From Afifella sp. IM 167 (lineage in GTDB: Bacteria; Pseudomonadota; Alphaproteobacteria; Rhizobiales; Afifellaceae): a stretch of DNA of 64,000 bases. The translations under genes and the position numbers were made by a program. Location: NCBI RefSeq assembly GCF_020144925.1, contig NZ_NSLC01000009.1, positions 124,001 to 188,000 of the forward strand, in the 5' to 3' direction. Shown piece after piece: positions 33,135 through 43,032 of this stretch. Numbering within the stretch: the first letter of the stretch is position 1; the number at the start of each line of letters is the position of its first letter. Below the pieces are notes generated by a model that worked only from the letters and a program-made list of their open reading frames with translations, did not search any database and was not told the DNA's origin.

Positions 33135-34970
33135 ATGTTCTCCTTCTTCGAGCGGCTCGTAGATCCCTTCCGGGAAGCGCCCGGCGCACCGCCGCAGGGC
33201 ACCTTCGCCTTCATCCGGCACTATGTCCGCCAGCTCGGCTGGCCGCTCGGCGCGCTGCTTTTCACCGGCCTCGGCGTGGCTGTCACCGACGCGCTCATCT
33301 TCGCCTTCATCGGGCGGCTGGTGGATATGCTCTCCAAGGCCAACCCGGCGACCTTTTGGGCCGACCACGGCGCCGTGGTGGCGGGGATGGGCTTCGTCGT
33401 GCTCGTCCTGCGCCCGGCTTTCATGATCCTCAACGGCCTCCTCAGCGAGCAGACCATCTCGCCGAACTTCGCCAACATGGTCCGCTGGCAGAACTACCGC
33501 TACGTGCTCCGGCAGAGCTTTTCCTTCTTCTCCAACGATTTCGCCGGCCGCATCGCCAACAAGGTGATGCAGACGGGCATCTCTCTGTCGGAGTTCGTCA
33601 CCGGCCTGGTGGAGACCTTCTGGTTCGTCGCGGTTTTTTCCGTCTCCGCGCTCTTCCTCCTGGCGGAGGCGGACTGGCGGCTGATGCTGCCCGCCGCTCT
33701 CTGGCTCATCGGCTATGTCGTGCTCGCCTCGCTGATGATCCCGAAGATCCGCGCCGCCTCCAAGCTCGTCTCCGACCAGCGTTCGATCGTCAACGGGCGC
33801 ATCGTCGACAGCTACACCAACATCCAGACGGTGAAGCTCTTCGCCGAGGATGACGGCGAGGAGGCGTTCGTCGGCTCGGCGCTTTCCACCTTCGTGGCGC
33901 GGCTCTACCGGCTGACGCGGCGCATCACCACGATTCGCATCGTCCTGTCGCTTCTCAACGCCGCCATGGTCGCCGCGATCACCGCGGTGGCGCTTCTTCT
34001 CTGGCAGGGAGGGGCGATCACCGTCGGTGCCATCGCGACCGGGCTCGCGCTTGCCATGCGCCTGTCGAACATGTCCGGCTGGGTGATGTTTCAGCTCTCA
34101 TCCCTGTTCCGCAATCTCGGCGTCGTGCAGGACGGGCTGGAGACGGTGTCGCGCAGCTACGAGGTGACGGATGCGCCCGCCGCGCCCGATCTCGCCGTCG
34201 GGGGAGGGGAGATTCGCTTCGAGAACGTCACCTTCCACTACGGCCGGCCCTCCGGCGTCATCGAGAACCTTTCCCTGACGGTGCGGCCGGGCGAGAGGAT
34301 CGGCCTCGTCGGTGTCTCCGGCGCCGGCAAGTCGACGCTGGTGAGCCTCCTCTTGCGCTTCTACGACCTCGAAGGCGGGCGCATCCTGATCGACGGCCAG
34401 GACATCTCTTCCGTCACGCAGCGCTCGCTGCGCAGCGCCATTGGCGTCGTCACCCAGGATACCTCCCTCCTGCATCGCTCCGTGCGCGACAACATCGTCT
34501 ACGGCCGCCCCGACGCGGATGAGGAAGCCTTCCGCGAGGCGGCCCGCGCCGCCGAGGCGGAGGACTTCATCGGCGCTCTCGCCGACAGCCGCGGCCGGCA
34601 CGGCTACGAGGCGCATGTGGGCGAGCGCGGCGTCAAGCTCTCCGGCGGACAGCGTCAGCGGATCGCCATTGCCCGCGTCCTGTTGAAGGACGCCCCGATT
34701 CTCGTCCTCGACGAGGCGACCTCCTCGCTCGATTCGGAGGTCGAGGCGGTGATCCAGGAGAATCTGGAGCGCCTCATGGAAGCAAAGACTGTGATTGCGA
34801 TCGCTCACCGGCTGTCAACCATCGCGGCAATGGACCGGCTGGTGGTGCTGGAGCGCGGGCGCATCGTGGAAAGCGGCACCCATCAGGCTCTCATCGCCCG
34901 CGGCGGCGTCTATTCGCGACTCTGGAGCCGCCAGTCCGGCGGATTTCTGGCCGATCTGGAAACGGCTTAG
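33135..34970 (+). CDS. ABC transporter, fused permease/ATP-binding protein
   Basis: 611 aa half-transporter. Residues ~25-320 form a six-helix type-1 exporter membrane domain (GWPLGALLFTGLGVAVTDALI, WGSGGAITVGAIATGLAL-like region near the end). The NBD follows from ~350 with Walker A GVSGAGKST (~393), Q-loop VVTQDT, signature LSGGQRQRIAIARV (~501), Walker B ILVLDEATSSLDSE and the H-loop AHRLST. This is the MsbA/Atm1-like lipid, drug or peptide exporter type; the substrate cannot be deduced. It works as homodimer since no partner gene is adjacent. Confidence 0.9.
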   Translation: MFSFFERLVDPFREAPGAPPQGTFAFIRHYVRQLGWPLGALLFTGLGVAVTDALIFAFIGRLVDMLSKANPATFWADHGAVVAGMGFVVLVLRPAFMILNGLLSEQTISPNFANMVRWQNYRYVLRQSFSFFSNDFAGRIANKVMQTGISLSEFVTGLVETFWFVAVFSVSALFLLAEADWRLMLPAALWLIGYVVLASLMIPKIRAASKLVSDQRSIVNGRIVDSYTNIQTVKLFAEDDGEEAFVGSALSTFVARLYRLTRRITTIRIVLSLLNAAMVAAITAVALLLWQGGAITVGAIATGLALAMRLSNMSGWVMFQLSSLFRNLGVVQDGLETVSRSYEVTDAPAAPDLAVGGGEIRFENVTFHYGRPSGVIENLSLTVRPGERIGLVGVSGAGKSTLVSLLLRFYDLEGGRILIDGQDISSVTQRSLRSAIGVVTQDTSLLHRSVRDNIVYGRPDADEEAFREAARAAEAEDFIGALADSRGRHGYEAHVGERGVKLSGGQRQRIAIARVLLKDAPILVLDEATSSLDSEVEAVIQENLERLMEAKTVIAIAHRLSTIAAMDRLVVLERGRIVESGTHQALIARGGVYSRLWSRQSGGFLADLETA

Positions 34971-35203
34971 GCGAAAGCGCGCCGACCGCCTGCAAGGGCG
35001 CAAACCGTCGCGCGCGACATTCTGCCCGAGCGGCGAAGCATCACTGGACACCCCTCGGCCGGGATGACAAAAGGCTCAAGGGGCGATAGAAGGCCGCGCT
35101 TGCGCAGCGCCGGAGGGTGTGGAATCAAGCGTGGCCGGTGGAACGGTACCTGCCGCGCCTCTTTCCCGCCGCCTGTGGCCGTCCGACCTTTGAGGGTAGA
35201 TTC

Positions 35204-35812
35204 GTGTCTTACACATATCCGACCACTGTTCCCGAATCCGCCAGCGATCCCGATCCTTCCGATCCGCATTACCAGCCGTCCCGTCGCGATTTCTTCGTGA
35301 TCGCAACGGGCGCTTTCGCGGCCGTCGGCGCGGTCGCGTTCGTCTGGCCGTTTGTTGACCAGATGAACCCGGATGCTTCGGCTCTGGCGCTCGCTTCGAT
35401 CGAGGTCGACGTCTCGGCGATGGAGCCGGGCCAGTCGATCACCGTCGTGTGGCGCGGCAAGCCGGTCTTCATCCGCTATCGCACCGACGAGGAAATCGCC
35501 GCTGCCAAGGACACCCAGCTCTCCGAGCTGAAGGATCCGGTCGCGCGCAACGACAACCTCGAGGCGGGTGCGCCCGCTACCGACGAGAACCGCGCCGCCG
35601 CCGGTCACGAGGCCTTCCTCGTCATGGTGGGCATCTGCACCCATCTCGGCTGCGTGCCGCTGGGCGAGGCGGGCGACTACAACGGCTGGTTCTGCCCGTG
35701 CCACGGCTCGGTTTACGACACCGCCGGCCGTATCCGTCATGGCCCGGCGCCGGAGAATCTCCTTGTTCCGCCGCTGACCTTCGCGGACGACACCACCATC
35801 AAGATCGGCTGA
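35204..35812 (+). CDS. petA: Ubiquinol-cytochrome c reductase, Rieske iron-sulfur subunit
   Basis: 202 aa from GTG 35204 with GAGGG 7 nt upstream; the frame is open earlier but upstream sequence is not Rieske-like. Twin-arginine-like SRRDFF precedes the single membrane helix (VIATGAFAAVGAVAFVW). The [2Fe-2S] ligands lie in CTHLGC (~144) and CPCHGS (~163). The protein passes electrons from ubiquinol at the Qo site to cytochrome c1. First gene of petABC; a 233-nt gap upstream should hold the promoter, where no convincing -35/-10 pair stands out. Confidence 0.96.
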   Translation: MSYTYPTTVPESASDPDPSDPHYQPSRRDFFVIATGAFAAVGAVAFVWPFVDQMNPDASALALASIEVDVSAMEPGQSITVVWRGKPVFIRYRTDEEIAAAKDTQLSELKDPVARNDNLEAGAPATDENRAAAGHEAFLVMVGICTHLGCVPLGEAGDYNGWFCPCHGSVYDTAGRIRHGPAPENLLVPPLTFADDTTIKIG

Positions 35813-35828
35813 CGGCCGGAGCGAGTAA

Positions 35829-37112
35829 ATGCAAGGCACATCCGAATACACGCCGCGGACCGGCATCGAACGCTGGATCGACAAACGCATGCCGCTGCCG
35901 CGGCTGATGTACGATTCCTTCGTCTCCTACCCGATCCCGCGCAACCTCAACTACGCCTACGCCTTCGGCGGGATCCTGAGCGTCATGCTCATTTCGCAGA
36001 TCCTGACCGGCGTCGTGCTGGCCATGCACTATGCGGCCAACAGCGAAATCGCCTTCACGTCGGTCGAGCACATCATGCGCGACGTGAACTACGGCTGGCT
36101 GCTGCGCTACCTGCACATGAACGGCTCCTCGATGTTCTTCCTCGCGGTGTACGTTCATATCTTCCGCGGCCTCTACTACGGCTCCTACAAGTCGCCGCGC
36201 GAGATCCAGTGGCTCCTGGGCGTGGTTCTCTTCCTCCTGATGATGGCGACGGCCTTCATGGGCTACGTCCTTCCCTGGGGGCAGATGAGCTTCTGGGCGG
36301 CTACCGTCATCACCAACCTGTTCTCCGCCATCCCGCTCGTCGGCGATGCGATCAGGACCTGGCTCTGGGGCGGCTTCTCGGTCGGCGATCCGACGCTGAA
36401 CCGCTTCTTCTCTCTGCATTATCTGCTGCCGTTCATGATCGCCGGCGTGGTCATCCTCCACGTCTGGGCCTTCCATGTGACCGGCCAGACCAACCCGACG
36501 GGCGTGGAGCCGAAGTCCCGCCGCGACGTCGTTCCCTTCACGCCGCATGCGACGATGAAGGACGCCGTGGCGCTGGTGGCCTTCTTCCTCGTCTTCGCCT
36601 GGTTCGTCTTCTACATGCCGAACTATCTCGGCCACCCGGACAACTACGTGGAGGCCAACCCGCTGGTGACGCCGCCGCACATCGTGCCGGAATGGTACTT
36701 CCTGCCGTTCTACGCGATCCTGCGCGCGATCCCGTCCAAGCTGGGAGGCGTCATCGCCCTCGGCCTTTCGGTGGTGGTCCTCTTCCTGGTGCCCTGGCTG
36801 GATACCTCCAAGGTGCTTTCCGCGGCCTACCGCCCGCTCTACCGGATCTTCTTCTGGGTCTTCGTGGTGGTGTGCATCGGCCTCGGCTACATCGGCGCCA
36901 TGCCGCCGGAGGGTGGCTACATCATCGCCGGCCAGCTCCTGACGGCCTACTACTTCATCCACTTCTTCATCATCCTGCCGCTGCTCGGCTTCATCGAGAC
37001 GCCGAAACCGCGGCCCGCTTCCATCACGGAGGCGGTGCTGGGAAGACCCGACGAGCCGGGTGAGCCCGCCACGCCAGCCGGCGCGACGGCCATGCCCGAG
37101 CGTCGTGGCTGA
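35829..37112 (+). CDS. petB: Ubiquinol-cytochrome c reductase, cytochrome b
   Basis: 427 aa, the eight-helix cytochrome b of the bc1 complex. The heme-ligating His pairs fall in [19 protein letters not shown] region and its partner HYAANS helix, and in [21 protein letters not shown]. The Qo-site PEWY is at ~286 ([17 protein letters not shown]). A Pro/Glu/Ala-rich tail of ~35 residues after the last helix is not conserved. Begins 16 nt after petA. A single full-length gene separate from cytochrome c1, unlike the fused fbcH of Bradyrhizobium. Confidence 0.96.
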   Translation: MQGTSEYTPRTGIERWIDKRMPLPRLMYDSFVSYPIPRNLNYAYAFGGILSVMLISQILTGVVLAMHYAANSEIAFTSVEHIMRDVNYGWLLRYLHMNGSSMFFLAVYVHIFRGLYYGSYKSPREIQWLLGVVLFLLMMATAFMGYVLPWGQMSFWAATVITNLFSAIPLVGDAIRTWLWGGFSVGDPTLNRFFSLHYLLPFMIAGVVILHVWAFHVTGQTNPTGVEPKSRRDVVPFTPHATMKDAVALVAFFLVFAWFVFYMPNYLGHPDNYVEANPLVTPPHIVPEWYFLPFYAILRAIPSKLGGVIALGLSVVVLFLVPWLDTSKVLSAAYRPLYRIFFWVFVVVCIGLGYIGAMPPEGGYIIAGQLLTAYYFIHFFIILPLLGFIETPKPRPASITEAVLGRPDEPGEPATPAGATAMPERRG

Positions 37113-37137
37113 TGCGAGACGGGAAGCGAACGAGACC

Positions 37138-38025
37138 ATGAAAAACATGCTCAAGCTCATCACGCAGCTTTCCGCTGCCGGCGCACTCGTCCTCGCCAGC
37201 TTCGCGATGGCTTCCGCGGCCGAAGAGGCCCTGCCGCACTTTCCGCTGAAGGAGCCCGAGGAGGTCGACTGGAGCTTTTCCGGCCCATTCGGCACCTACG
37301 ACCAGCAGCAGCTGCAGCGCGGCTTCCAGGTCTACAGGGAAATCTGCTCGGCCTGCCATTCGCTGAACCTGGTGCCGTTCCGTGCGCTCGGCTGGGAAGG
37401 CGGTCCGCATTTCTCCGAGGAAGAGGTGAAGGCGCTTGCCGCCGAGTACACGGTGACAGACGGGCCGGACGACACCGGCGAGATGTTCGAGCGCCCCGGC
37501 GCGCCCTACGACTATTTCCCGGCGCCGTTCCCGAATGCCAAGGCCGCGGCCTACGCCAATGGCGGCGCCGCCCCGCCGGACCTGTCGGTGATCGCCCAGG
37601 GCCGCGGTGTGGAGCGTGGCTTTCCGACCTTCATCACGGACATCTTCACCACCTACCAGGAGGGCGGTCCCGACTATATCCACGCCCTTCTGACCGGTTA
37701 CGAGGATCCGCCTGAGGGCGAGGACGTGCGGCCGGGTCAGTACTACAACCCGCACTACGCCTATGCTGCGGCGCTGGCGATGCCTCCCCCCCTGTTCGAC
37801 GACGCGATCACCTACGCGCAGAACGAGGACGAGGATCCCAACAACGACGTGCCGCAGACCGTCGACCAGTATTCCAAGGACGTCGCCGCTTTCCTGATGT
37901 GGGCCGCCGAGCCGCACATGGAGGCCCGCAAGTCGATGGGCTTCACGGTGCTCGCCTTCCTGCTGATCCTGACGGCGTTGACCTACTACACCAAGCGCCG
38001 CGTCTGGTCCGACGTCGAGCACTGA
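37138..38025 (+). CDS. petC: Ubiquinol-cytochrome c reductase, cytochrome c1
   Basis: 295 aa with a signal peptide (cleavage near ASAAEE). The heme-c site is CSACH (C70, C73, H74); the axial Met is in LAMPPPLFDD; a C-terminal anchor (MGFTVLAFLLILTALTYYTK) holds it in the membrane with the heme domain in the periplasm. It accepts electrons from the Rieske protein and passes them to cytochrome c. Last gene of petABC, 25 nt after petB, closed by a strong terminator. Confidence 0.96.
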   Translation: MKNMLKLITQLSAAGALVLASFAMASAAEEALPHFPLKEPEEVDWSFSGPFGTYDQQQLQRGFQVYREICSACHSLNLVPFRALGWEGGPHFSEEEVKALAAEYTVTDGPDDTGEMFERPGAPYDYFPAPFPNAKAAAYANGGAAPPDLSVIAQGRGVERGFPTFITDIFTTYQEGGPDYIHALLTGYEDPPEGEDVRPGQYYNPHYAYAAALAMPPPLFDDAITYAQNEDEDPNNDVPQTVDQYSKDVAAFLMWAAEPHMEARKSMGFTVLAFLLILTALTYYTKRRVWSDVEH

Positions 38026-38051
38026 GCCCGAACGGACCGATCCGACCTTCC

Positions 38052-38082
38052 AAGGCCGCGGCTTGCCCGCGGCCTTTTCTTT
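38052..38082 (+). terminator. Intrinsic terminator after petABC
   Basis: Ten-base-pair stem AAGGCCGCGG / CCGCGGCCTT with a 5-nt loop (CTTGC), followed by TTCTTT. It starts 27 nt after the petC stop codon and separates the operon from the next plus-strand gene. Confidence 0.9.
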
Positions 38083-38136
38083 GGCGAAGCTGCCTTTCCC
38101 GCCATCCGGCTTTCTTCTGAAGAAGGGCAGGCTCCG

Positions 38137-38727
38137 ATGTCCGCATCCCTCAGCCTCGTGCGGCGCCGCGCCCCTTGGCGTTCCGCCCTTGCGCTCCTCG
38201 CTCTCGTCTGCGCTTTCACGGGCGCGCTGTCTCCGTCTGGGGCCATGGCAGGGCAGGGCGCCACGGTGCTTACCGTCACGGGCGCGGTCGGGGCCTCCAA
38301 CCGCCCACCCTTCGAGGCTTTCCGCGACGCGCTCTTCGCCGCCCAGGACCAGCATTTCGACAAGGCCTATGCCTTCGACAGGGACATGCTGGCCGCGCTG
38401 CCGCAGGAGAGCGTGCGCGCCGAGATCGAGGGCTGGCCGAAGGCCGTGGAGCTGAAAGGCCCGAGCCTTGCTTCGGTGCTGCGGAAGGCCGGCGTTGGGG
38501 AGAGCGCGGAACTCACCCTCTTTGCTCTCGACGGCTACAATGTCGCTCTCGCAGGCGAGGACCGCGCCCGCTATAAGTGGATCCTGGCAATCGAGGCCGG
38601 GGGCGAGCCCCTCGCGCTCGGGGGACGGGGACCTTCATGGCTCGTGCGCGACACGGGCGGCTCTGCCGCGACGGCGGACGCCGAAAGCCCCATGGTCTGG
38701 GCGCTCTATCACATCAAGGCGGAGTAA
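38137..38727 (+). CDS. Exported protein related to the oxidoreductase molybdopterin-binding fold
   Basis: 196 aa with a signal peptide ([19 protein letters not shown]..., cleavage near SGAMAGQ). The mature part resembles the small exported proteins annotated as molybdopterin-dependent oxidoreductase-like ([59 protein letters not shown]), which lack the Cys that binds molybdenum. It is therefore probably not an enzyme of the SuoX type; a binding or accessory role is inference. It ends 1 nt before the apt start codon, so the two are likely one transcript, although no functional link is known. Confidence 0.68.
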   Translation: MSASLSLVRRRAPWRSALALLALVCAFTGALSPSGAMAGQGATVLTVTGAVGASNRPPFEAFRDALFAAQDQHFDKAYAFDRDMLAALPQESVRAEIEGWPKAVELKGPSLASVLRKAGVGESAELTLFALDGYNVALAGEDRARYKWILAIEAGGEPLALGGRGPSWLVRDTGGSAATADAESPMVWALYHIKAE

Positions 38728-38728
38728 G

Positions 38729-39271
38729 ATGGCAAGCCTGATCGAGACGCTGGAAAGCGCCATTCGCACGATTCCGGATTATCCCAAGCCCGGCATCGAG
38801 TTTCGCGACATCACCACGCTTCTCGGCAATGCGCGCGCCTTCCGCCGCGCCGTCGACGAGCTGGTGCAGCCCTGGGCGGGTTCCAAGGTCGACAAGGTGG
38901 CCGGGGTCGAGGCGCGCGGCTTCATCCTCGGCGGCGCCGTCGCGCACCAGCTTTCGGCCGGCTTCGTACCGATCCGCAAGAAGGGCAAGCTGCCCCACGA
39001 TACGGTGCGCATCGCCTACAGTTTGGAATACGGCCTCGACGAGATGGAGATCCACAAGGACGCCATCCTCCCGGGTGAGCGCGTCATCCTCGTCGATGAT
39101 CTGATCGCCACGGGCGGCACCGCCGAGGCGGCCGTCCGCCTGATGCAGCAGATCGGCGCGGACGTCGCCGCCGCCGTCTTCGTCATCGACCTGCCCGATC
39201 TCGGCGGAGCCGCCAAGCTCGAAGAGCTCGGCGTCCCGGTCCGCACGCTGGTCAGCTTCGCCGGCGACTGA
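38729..39271 (+). CDS. apt: Adenine phosphoribosyltransferase
   Basis: 180 aa. Salvages adenine with PRPP to AMP. Landmarks: [36 protein letters not shown], the KKGKLPHDT flexible loop and the PRPP-binding motif [13 protein letters not shown] (~117-129). GGAG lies 5 nt before ATG 38729. Found directly downstream of the exported protein gene, and about 100 nt after petABC's terminator region; a weak link between apt and petABC neighbourhoods is seen in other Hyphomicrobiales. Confidence 0.95.
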   Translation: MASLIETLESAIRTIPDYPKPGIEFRDITTLLGNARAFRRAVDELVQPWAGSKVDKVAGVEARGFILGGAVAHQLSAGFVPIRKKGKLPHDTVRIAYSLEYGLDEMEIHKDAILPGERVILVDDLIATGGTAEAAVRLMQQIGADVAAAVFVIDLPDLGGAAKLEELGVPVRTLVSFAGD

Positions 39272-39316
39272 GCGCCGCGATGGCTCGCTCCGGGCCAGCC
39301 GAGGCCTCCTGACGTC

Positions 39317-40180
39317 TCAGCCTGCCGGCGCCGTCGCGGCGCGCAGCCTGTCCACCTTCTTGCCGGCGACGAGGCGCCGGATCTCGAAGAGGATATGTCC
39401 TGTCTGGTCGCCGCGCGGTAGCGGCTGTGGCAGCGGCTCCGGCGCCGGTCCCCATTTGACGTCCTTCCAGCGCGCATAGAGCAGCGCATCGAGCGGGTTG
39501 CGCGCCAGGATGTCCCGGGCGATTTCCTGCGGCACGTCGGCGACGGTGAGGGCGCCTGGCCGGTTCGAGACGTTCTCGTCGGTGACGGCCATCTCGCCGA
39601 TACCGAGGTTGCGGGAGATCACGTTCAGCATCTCGTTGGTGTGCTCCAGGCCGGCGACGAACCAGAACTCCCGCAGGAGCCTTTCCACCTCCGCGAAGCG
39701 GCGGGCCGAATCGAAGCTCAGCAGCCGCGGATAGCCGAAGCCGACATAGCGCGTGAGGATGAAGCGGCACACGATGTCGCGCGGAAAGGAGCGGTAGACC
39801 ATCGAAAAGGGCGCCGTGCCCTTGCCGCGCAGATCGGCCAGCTTGTTGCGGAAATTGTAGTAGGAGACCGCCAGCGAGAGCGGATCGCGGATGAGCACAC
39901 ATTCGCGGATATCGCGCGCCGGAAAGAGCGAGGCGACGTTGCGCGACAGCGAATGCCCGCCGATGAAGTCGAGCCGGTCGAGCTCCTTCGGCATCTTCTT
40001 CATGTCGGTATAGCCGCCGCCGAGATCGCGCAGGAACGAGCGCCGGCGCGGCGGATAGAGGAGCCGCTCCTTCATGTAGCGGTCGAAATGGCCCTCCACC
40101 GTGCTGCCGGCGCATTTCGGCACGTGACAGAAGAGGTAGAGCGGCCGGCCGGGATCTCCCGGGTCGTGCGGACCGCTCAT
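39317..40180 (-). CDS. Sulfotransferase-like protein
   Basis: 287 aa. The N-terminus has the PAPS 5'-phosphosulfate loop in CHVPKCAGSTVEGHF, and the 3'-phosphate motif appears as VLIRDPLSLAVSYYNF (RDPxxxxxSxY). The middle is rich in Arg/Phe with helical segments (SFDSARRFAEVERLLREF) and GGHSLSRN. This is the sulfotransferase family-2/'Sulfotransfer_1-like' type that modifies carbohydrates or lipids; target unknown. Its ATG shares a base with the stop of the MaoC gene upstream, so it is the third gene of an overlapping minus-strand operon. Confidence 0.75.
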   Translation of the reverse strand: MSGPHDPGDPGRPLYLFCHVPKCAGSTVEGHFDRYMKERLLYPPRRRSFLRDLGGGYTDMKKMPKELDRLDFIGGHSLSRNVASLFPARDIRECVLIRDPLSLAVSYYNFRNKLADLRGKGTAPFSMVYRSFPRDIVCRFILTRYVGFGYPRLLSFDSARRFAEVERLLREFWFVAGLEHTNEMLNVISRNLGIGEMAVTDENVSNRPGALTVADVPQEIARDILARNPLDALLYARWKDVKWGPAPEPLPQPLPRGDQTGHILFEIRRLVAGKKVDRLRAATAPAG

Positions 40181-40665
40181 CAGCCGGCCTCGGGCGCCCG
40201 CCGCCGCACGAACACCTTGCCGGTGAAGCTGTAGACCAGCTCTCCGTCCTGGTTGTGCGCCTCGTTGTGCAGGATCACGAGCCCCCAACCGGGCATGGAG
40301 CGCAGGTCGCGTTTTTCGCGAACCTCCGACACATAGGTGAGCGTATCGCCCGCATGCACCGGCTTGCGCCAACGCATGTCCTCGAAGCCGGGGGAGGGGC
40401 CGGCATGGTCGGCGCGCCCGCCTTCGGCTTCGGCGAGGCGCTGGTGCTCCTTGTCGAAGGCGACATAGAGCTTCATGAAGGCGGCGGCCGTGTGCCAGCC
40501 GGATGCGATCATCCGGCCGAAAGGGCTCGCCGAGCCGCCCGCCTCGCTGGTGTGGAAGGGCTGCGGATCGAAGGCCTTGGCGAAGCGGATGATCTCCTCG
40601 GCGCTGAAACGGTGCGAGCCGAGCTCCGAGCGGTCGCCGATCGCGATGTCCTCGAAGGCCTTCAT
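40180..40665 (-). CDS. MaoC-like dehydratase (second of a pair)
   Basis: 161 aa hot-dog fold protein. Motifs: SAEEIIRFAKAFDPQPFHTS with the (R)-hydratase signature FAKAFDPQPFH, GRMIASGWHTAAAFMKL and a terminal YSFTGKVFVRRR strand. MaoC proteins hydrate (R)-specific enoyl-CoA or act on related thioesters. It overlaps the first MaoC gene by 4 nt (ATGA) and the sulfotransferase-like gene by 1 nt. Sequence similarity to its neighbour indicates an old gene duplication. Confidence 0.87.
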   Translation of the reverse strand: MKAFEDIAIGDRSELGSHRFSAEEIIRFAKAFDPQPFHTSEAGGSASPFGRMIASGWHTAAAFMKLYVAFDKEHQRLAEAEGGRADHAGPSPGFEDMRWRKPVHAGDTLTYVSEVREKRDLRSMPGWGLVILHNEAHNQDGELVYSFTGKVFVRRRAPEAG

Positions 40666-41114
40666 GTCGCGCTCGTTTGGCGGCAGCGGAAAGCGATCGG
40701 GTTCAGCATCCTCAGAACCGGCTCGCCGGCGCCGTTCCAGACCTCGTGGCGGAAGCGGACGGTGCCGAAGCCGGGGCGGCTGCGCGAGGCCTTCACCTCC
40801 AGGACCTCCGACACGCCGGAAAGCACGTCGCCGGGCCTGACCGGCCTCAGCCAGCGCGTCTCGTCGACGCCGCCGGCGCCGGCGGCGTCCGTGTCGTGGA
40901 GCCAGCCGTCACACATCATGCGCATGAAGATCGCCGTCGTATGCCAGCCGGAGGCGGCGAGCCCGCCGAGCATGGAGCGGGAGGCGGCCGCCTCGTCGAG
41001 ATGGAAGGGCTGCGGGTCGAACTCGGCGGCAAAGGCGATGATCGCCTCGCGGGTCACCTCGTAGGTGGCGAGCGGCAGCTTTTCGCCGGGCTGAAAGTCC
41101 TCGAAATAGCGCAT
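40662..41114 (-). CDS. MaoC-like dehydratase (first of a pair)
   Basis: 150 aa from ATG 41114 (MRYFEDFQPGEKLPLATYEV); the frame is open to 41183 without a better start. Hydratase motif AFAAEFDPQPFHLDE and GGLAASGWHTTAIFMRM are intact, then LRPVRPGDVLSGVSEVLEVK. Paralogous to the next gene, with which it overlaps by 4 nt; the two may form a heterodimer like other paired MaoC proteins. Starts 40 nt after ychF on the same strand. Confidence 0.87.
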   Translation of the reverse strand: MRYFEDFQPGEKLPLATYEVTREAIIAFAAEFDPQPFHLDEAAASRSMLGGLAASGWHTTAIFMRMMCDGWLHDTDAAGAGGVDETRWLRPVRPGDVLSGVSEVLEVKASRSRPGFGTVRFRHEVWNGAGEPVLRMLNPIAFRCRQTSAT

Positions 41115-41154
41115 CGCGCTTTCTAGGCCCGGCAATGCCGGCTTGTCGAGAATC

Positions 41155-42258
41155 TCAGGCGTTGAACTTGAAGAGCAGGACATCGCCGTCTTCCACGACG
41201 TATTCCTTGCCCTCGTCGCGCGCCTTGCCGGCCTCTTTGGCGGCGTTCTCGCCGCCGAGGGAGACGAAGTCCTCGTACTTGATCGTCTGGGCGCGGATGA
41301 AGCCGCGCTCGAAGTCGGAATGGATGGTGCCGGCCGCCTGCGGGGCCTTGGAGCCCTTGCGGATCGTCCAGGCGCGCGCCTCCTTCGGTCCGGCGGTGAA
41401 GAAGGTGATGAGGTCGAGCAGCTCGTAGCCGGCCCGGATCAGCCGGTCGAGGCCGGGCTCTTCGAGGCCGAGCGTCGATAGGAACTCCGCCTGCTCTTCC
41501 GCGTCGAGCTGGGCGATCTCCGCCTCGATGGCGGCCGAGATGACGACGCAGGCCGCGCCTTCCGCTTTCGCCTTTTCCTCCACGCGCCTGGAATGCGCGT
41601 TGCCGTCCTTCGCCTCTTCCTCCGAGACGTTGCAGACATAGAGCACGGGCTTGGAGGTCAGCAGGCCGAGCGTGCGCAGGATGGCGCGCTCTTCCGGCGA
41701 AAGGCCGGCGCGGATCGTGCGCACCATCTGGCCTTCCTGCAGGGCGGCGAGCGCCTTCTCCATCACGGGCAGGAAGGCGAGTGCCTCCTTGTCCTTTGCC
41801 GTCGCCTTCTTGCGCATGGCGACGACGCGGCGCTCCAGGCTGTCGAGGTCGGAGAGCATCAGCTCCGTCTCGACCGTCTCGGCGTCGGCGATCGGGTCGA
41901 TGCGGCCCTCCACATGGGTCACGTCCCCGTCCTCGAAGCAGCGCAGCACATGCGCGACCGCGTCCACCTCGCGGATATTGCCGAGGAACTGGTTGCCGAG
42001 GCCCTCGCCCTTGGAGGCGCCGCGCACCAGGCCGGCGATGTCGACGAAGGAAAGCCGCGTCGGCACGATCTGCGCCGACTTGGTGATCTCGGCGATCGTC
42101 TTCAGGCGCGGATCGGGAACGGCGACTTCACCCGTGTTCGGCTCGATTGTGCAGAAGGGATAGTTCGCCGCCTGCGCGGCCGCGGTCTTGGTCAGCGCGT
42201 TGAAGAGCGTCGACTTGCCGACGTTCGGAAGGCCGACGATGCCGCATTTGAAACCCAT
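41155..42258 (-). CDS. ychF: Redox-regulated ATPase YchF (Obg family)
   Basis: 367 aa, universal P-loop ATPase that binds ribosomes and stress-related partners. P-loop GLPNVGKST at residues 8-16, switch [19 protein letters not shown], and the base-recognition motif is NVSEEE instead of NKxD, which gives ATP rather than GTP preference. The C-terminal TGS-like domain ([19 protein letters not shown]) is complete. Start ATG 42258. Confidence 0.96.
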   Translation of the reverse strand: MGFKCGIVGLPNVGKSTLFNALTKTAAAQAANYPFCTIEPNTGEVAVPDPRLKTIAEITKSAQIVPTRLSFVDIAGLVRGASKGEGLGNQFLGNIREVDAVAHVLRCFEDGDVTHVEGRIDPIADAETVETELMLSDLDSLERRVVAMRKKATAKDKEALAFLPVMEKALAALQEGQMVRTIRAGLSPEERAILRTLGLLTSKPVLYVCNVSEEEAKDGNAHSRRVEEKAKAEGAACVVISAAIEAEIAQLDAEEQAEFLSTLGLEEPGLDRLIRAGYELLDLITFFTAGPKEARAWTIRKGSKAPQAAGTIHSDFERGFIRAQTIKYEDFVSLGGENAAKEAGKARDEGKEYVVEDGDVLLFKFNA

Positions 42259-42304
42259 GGAAATGCCCGTTCAGGAAAGGAAAAAAGAATCTGCGTTGAG
42301 GAGG

Positions 42305-42988
42305 TTACGAGCCGCGGCCGAAGAGGCGCTTGAGCCCGTCGGCGAGCGCGCCGGGATGGCGGCCCTCCGGGCCCGTCCCGGAGGAGGGCGGGCGTTTCGG
42401 AGGGGGAGGCGGCTCCTCCTGGGATGCGGTCGCCAGATGCACGCGGTTCATGAAGTTCGCCTCGTCGCCGGCCGCCAGCAGGGCGACATTGTCGGCGACC
42501 GCGTCGAGCAGAGGCTCGCGCCAGGAGCGTTCCTCCTGCGAGAAATCGTGCAGCACCCAGCCGTTGACGAGCTCCTTGGAGCCCGGATGGCCGATGCCGA
42601 GGCGCATGCGCCGGTAGTTCTTGCCGATATGCTGGTCGAGCGAGCGCAGCCCGTTATGGCCGCCATGCCCGCCGCCCTTCTTCAGCCTGACCTTGCCGGG
42701 GGCAAGGTCGAGGTCGTCGTGGATGACGAGGATGTCCTCGGGCGTCAGCTTGTAGAAGCGCATCGCCTCGCCGACGGACTGGCCGGAATGGTTCATGAAG
42801 GTCGCCGGCTTGAGGACGGCGGCCTTCTCCCCTTCGAGCTGGCCTTCCGCGAGCTCGCCCTGGAAGCGGGCCCGCCAGTTGGAGAAGCGGTGACGGCGGT
42901 GGATCTGATCCACCGCCATGAAGCCGATATTGTGCCGGTGATTGGCGTAGCGGCGGCCGGGATTTCCGAGACCGACGATGAGGAGCAT
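42305..42988 (-). CDS. pth: Peptidyl-tRNA hydrolase
   Basis: 227 aa from ATG 42988, with GGGAGA 6 nt upstream; a start at 43015 is unlikely. Motifs VGLGNPGRRYANHRHNIGFM (catalytic His in HNIGF), KPATFMNHSG, VIHDDLDLAPG and GGGHGGHNGL are intact. The Pro/Gly-rich tail after ~180 (EEPPPPPKRPP, RHPGALADGLKRLF) is an extension seen in related alphaproteobacteria. Frees tRNA from stalled peptidyl-tRNA. Follows rplY by 44 nt, the usual rplY-pth pairing. Confidence 0.95.
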   Translation of the reverse strand: MLLIVGLGNPGRRYANHRHNIGFMAVDQIHRRHRFSNWRARFQGELAEGQLEGEKAAVLKPATFMNHSGQSVGEAMRFYKLTPEDILVIHDDLDLAPGKVRLKKGGGHGGHNGLRSLDQHIGKNYRRMRLGIGHPGSKELVNGWVLHDFSQEERSWREPLLDAVADNVALLAAGDEANFMNRVHLATASQEEPPPPPKRPPSSGTGPEGRHPGALADGLKRLFGRGS

Positions 42989-43032
42989 ACGAAGTCTCCC
43001 TTTCTGGCCAGGCACCCGCAGGGGCGGGGAGA

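Noticed and set aside
35000-35203. Possible petABC promoter (TTGCGC, 17 nt, AATCAA)
   Set aside because: The -10 match is poor and other similar pairs occur in the region, so no call is made.
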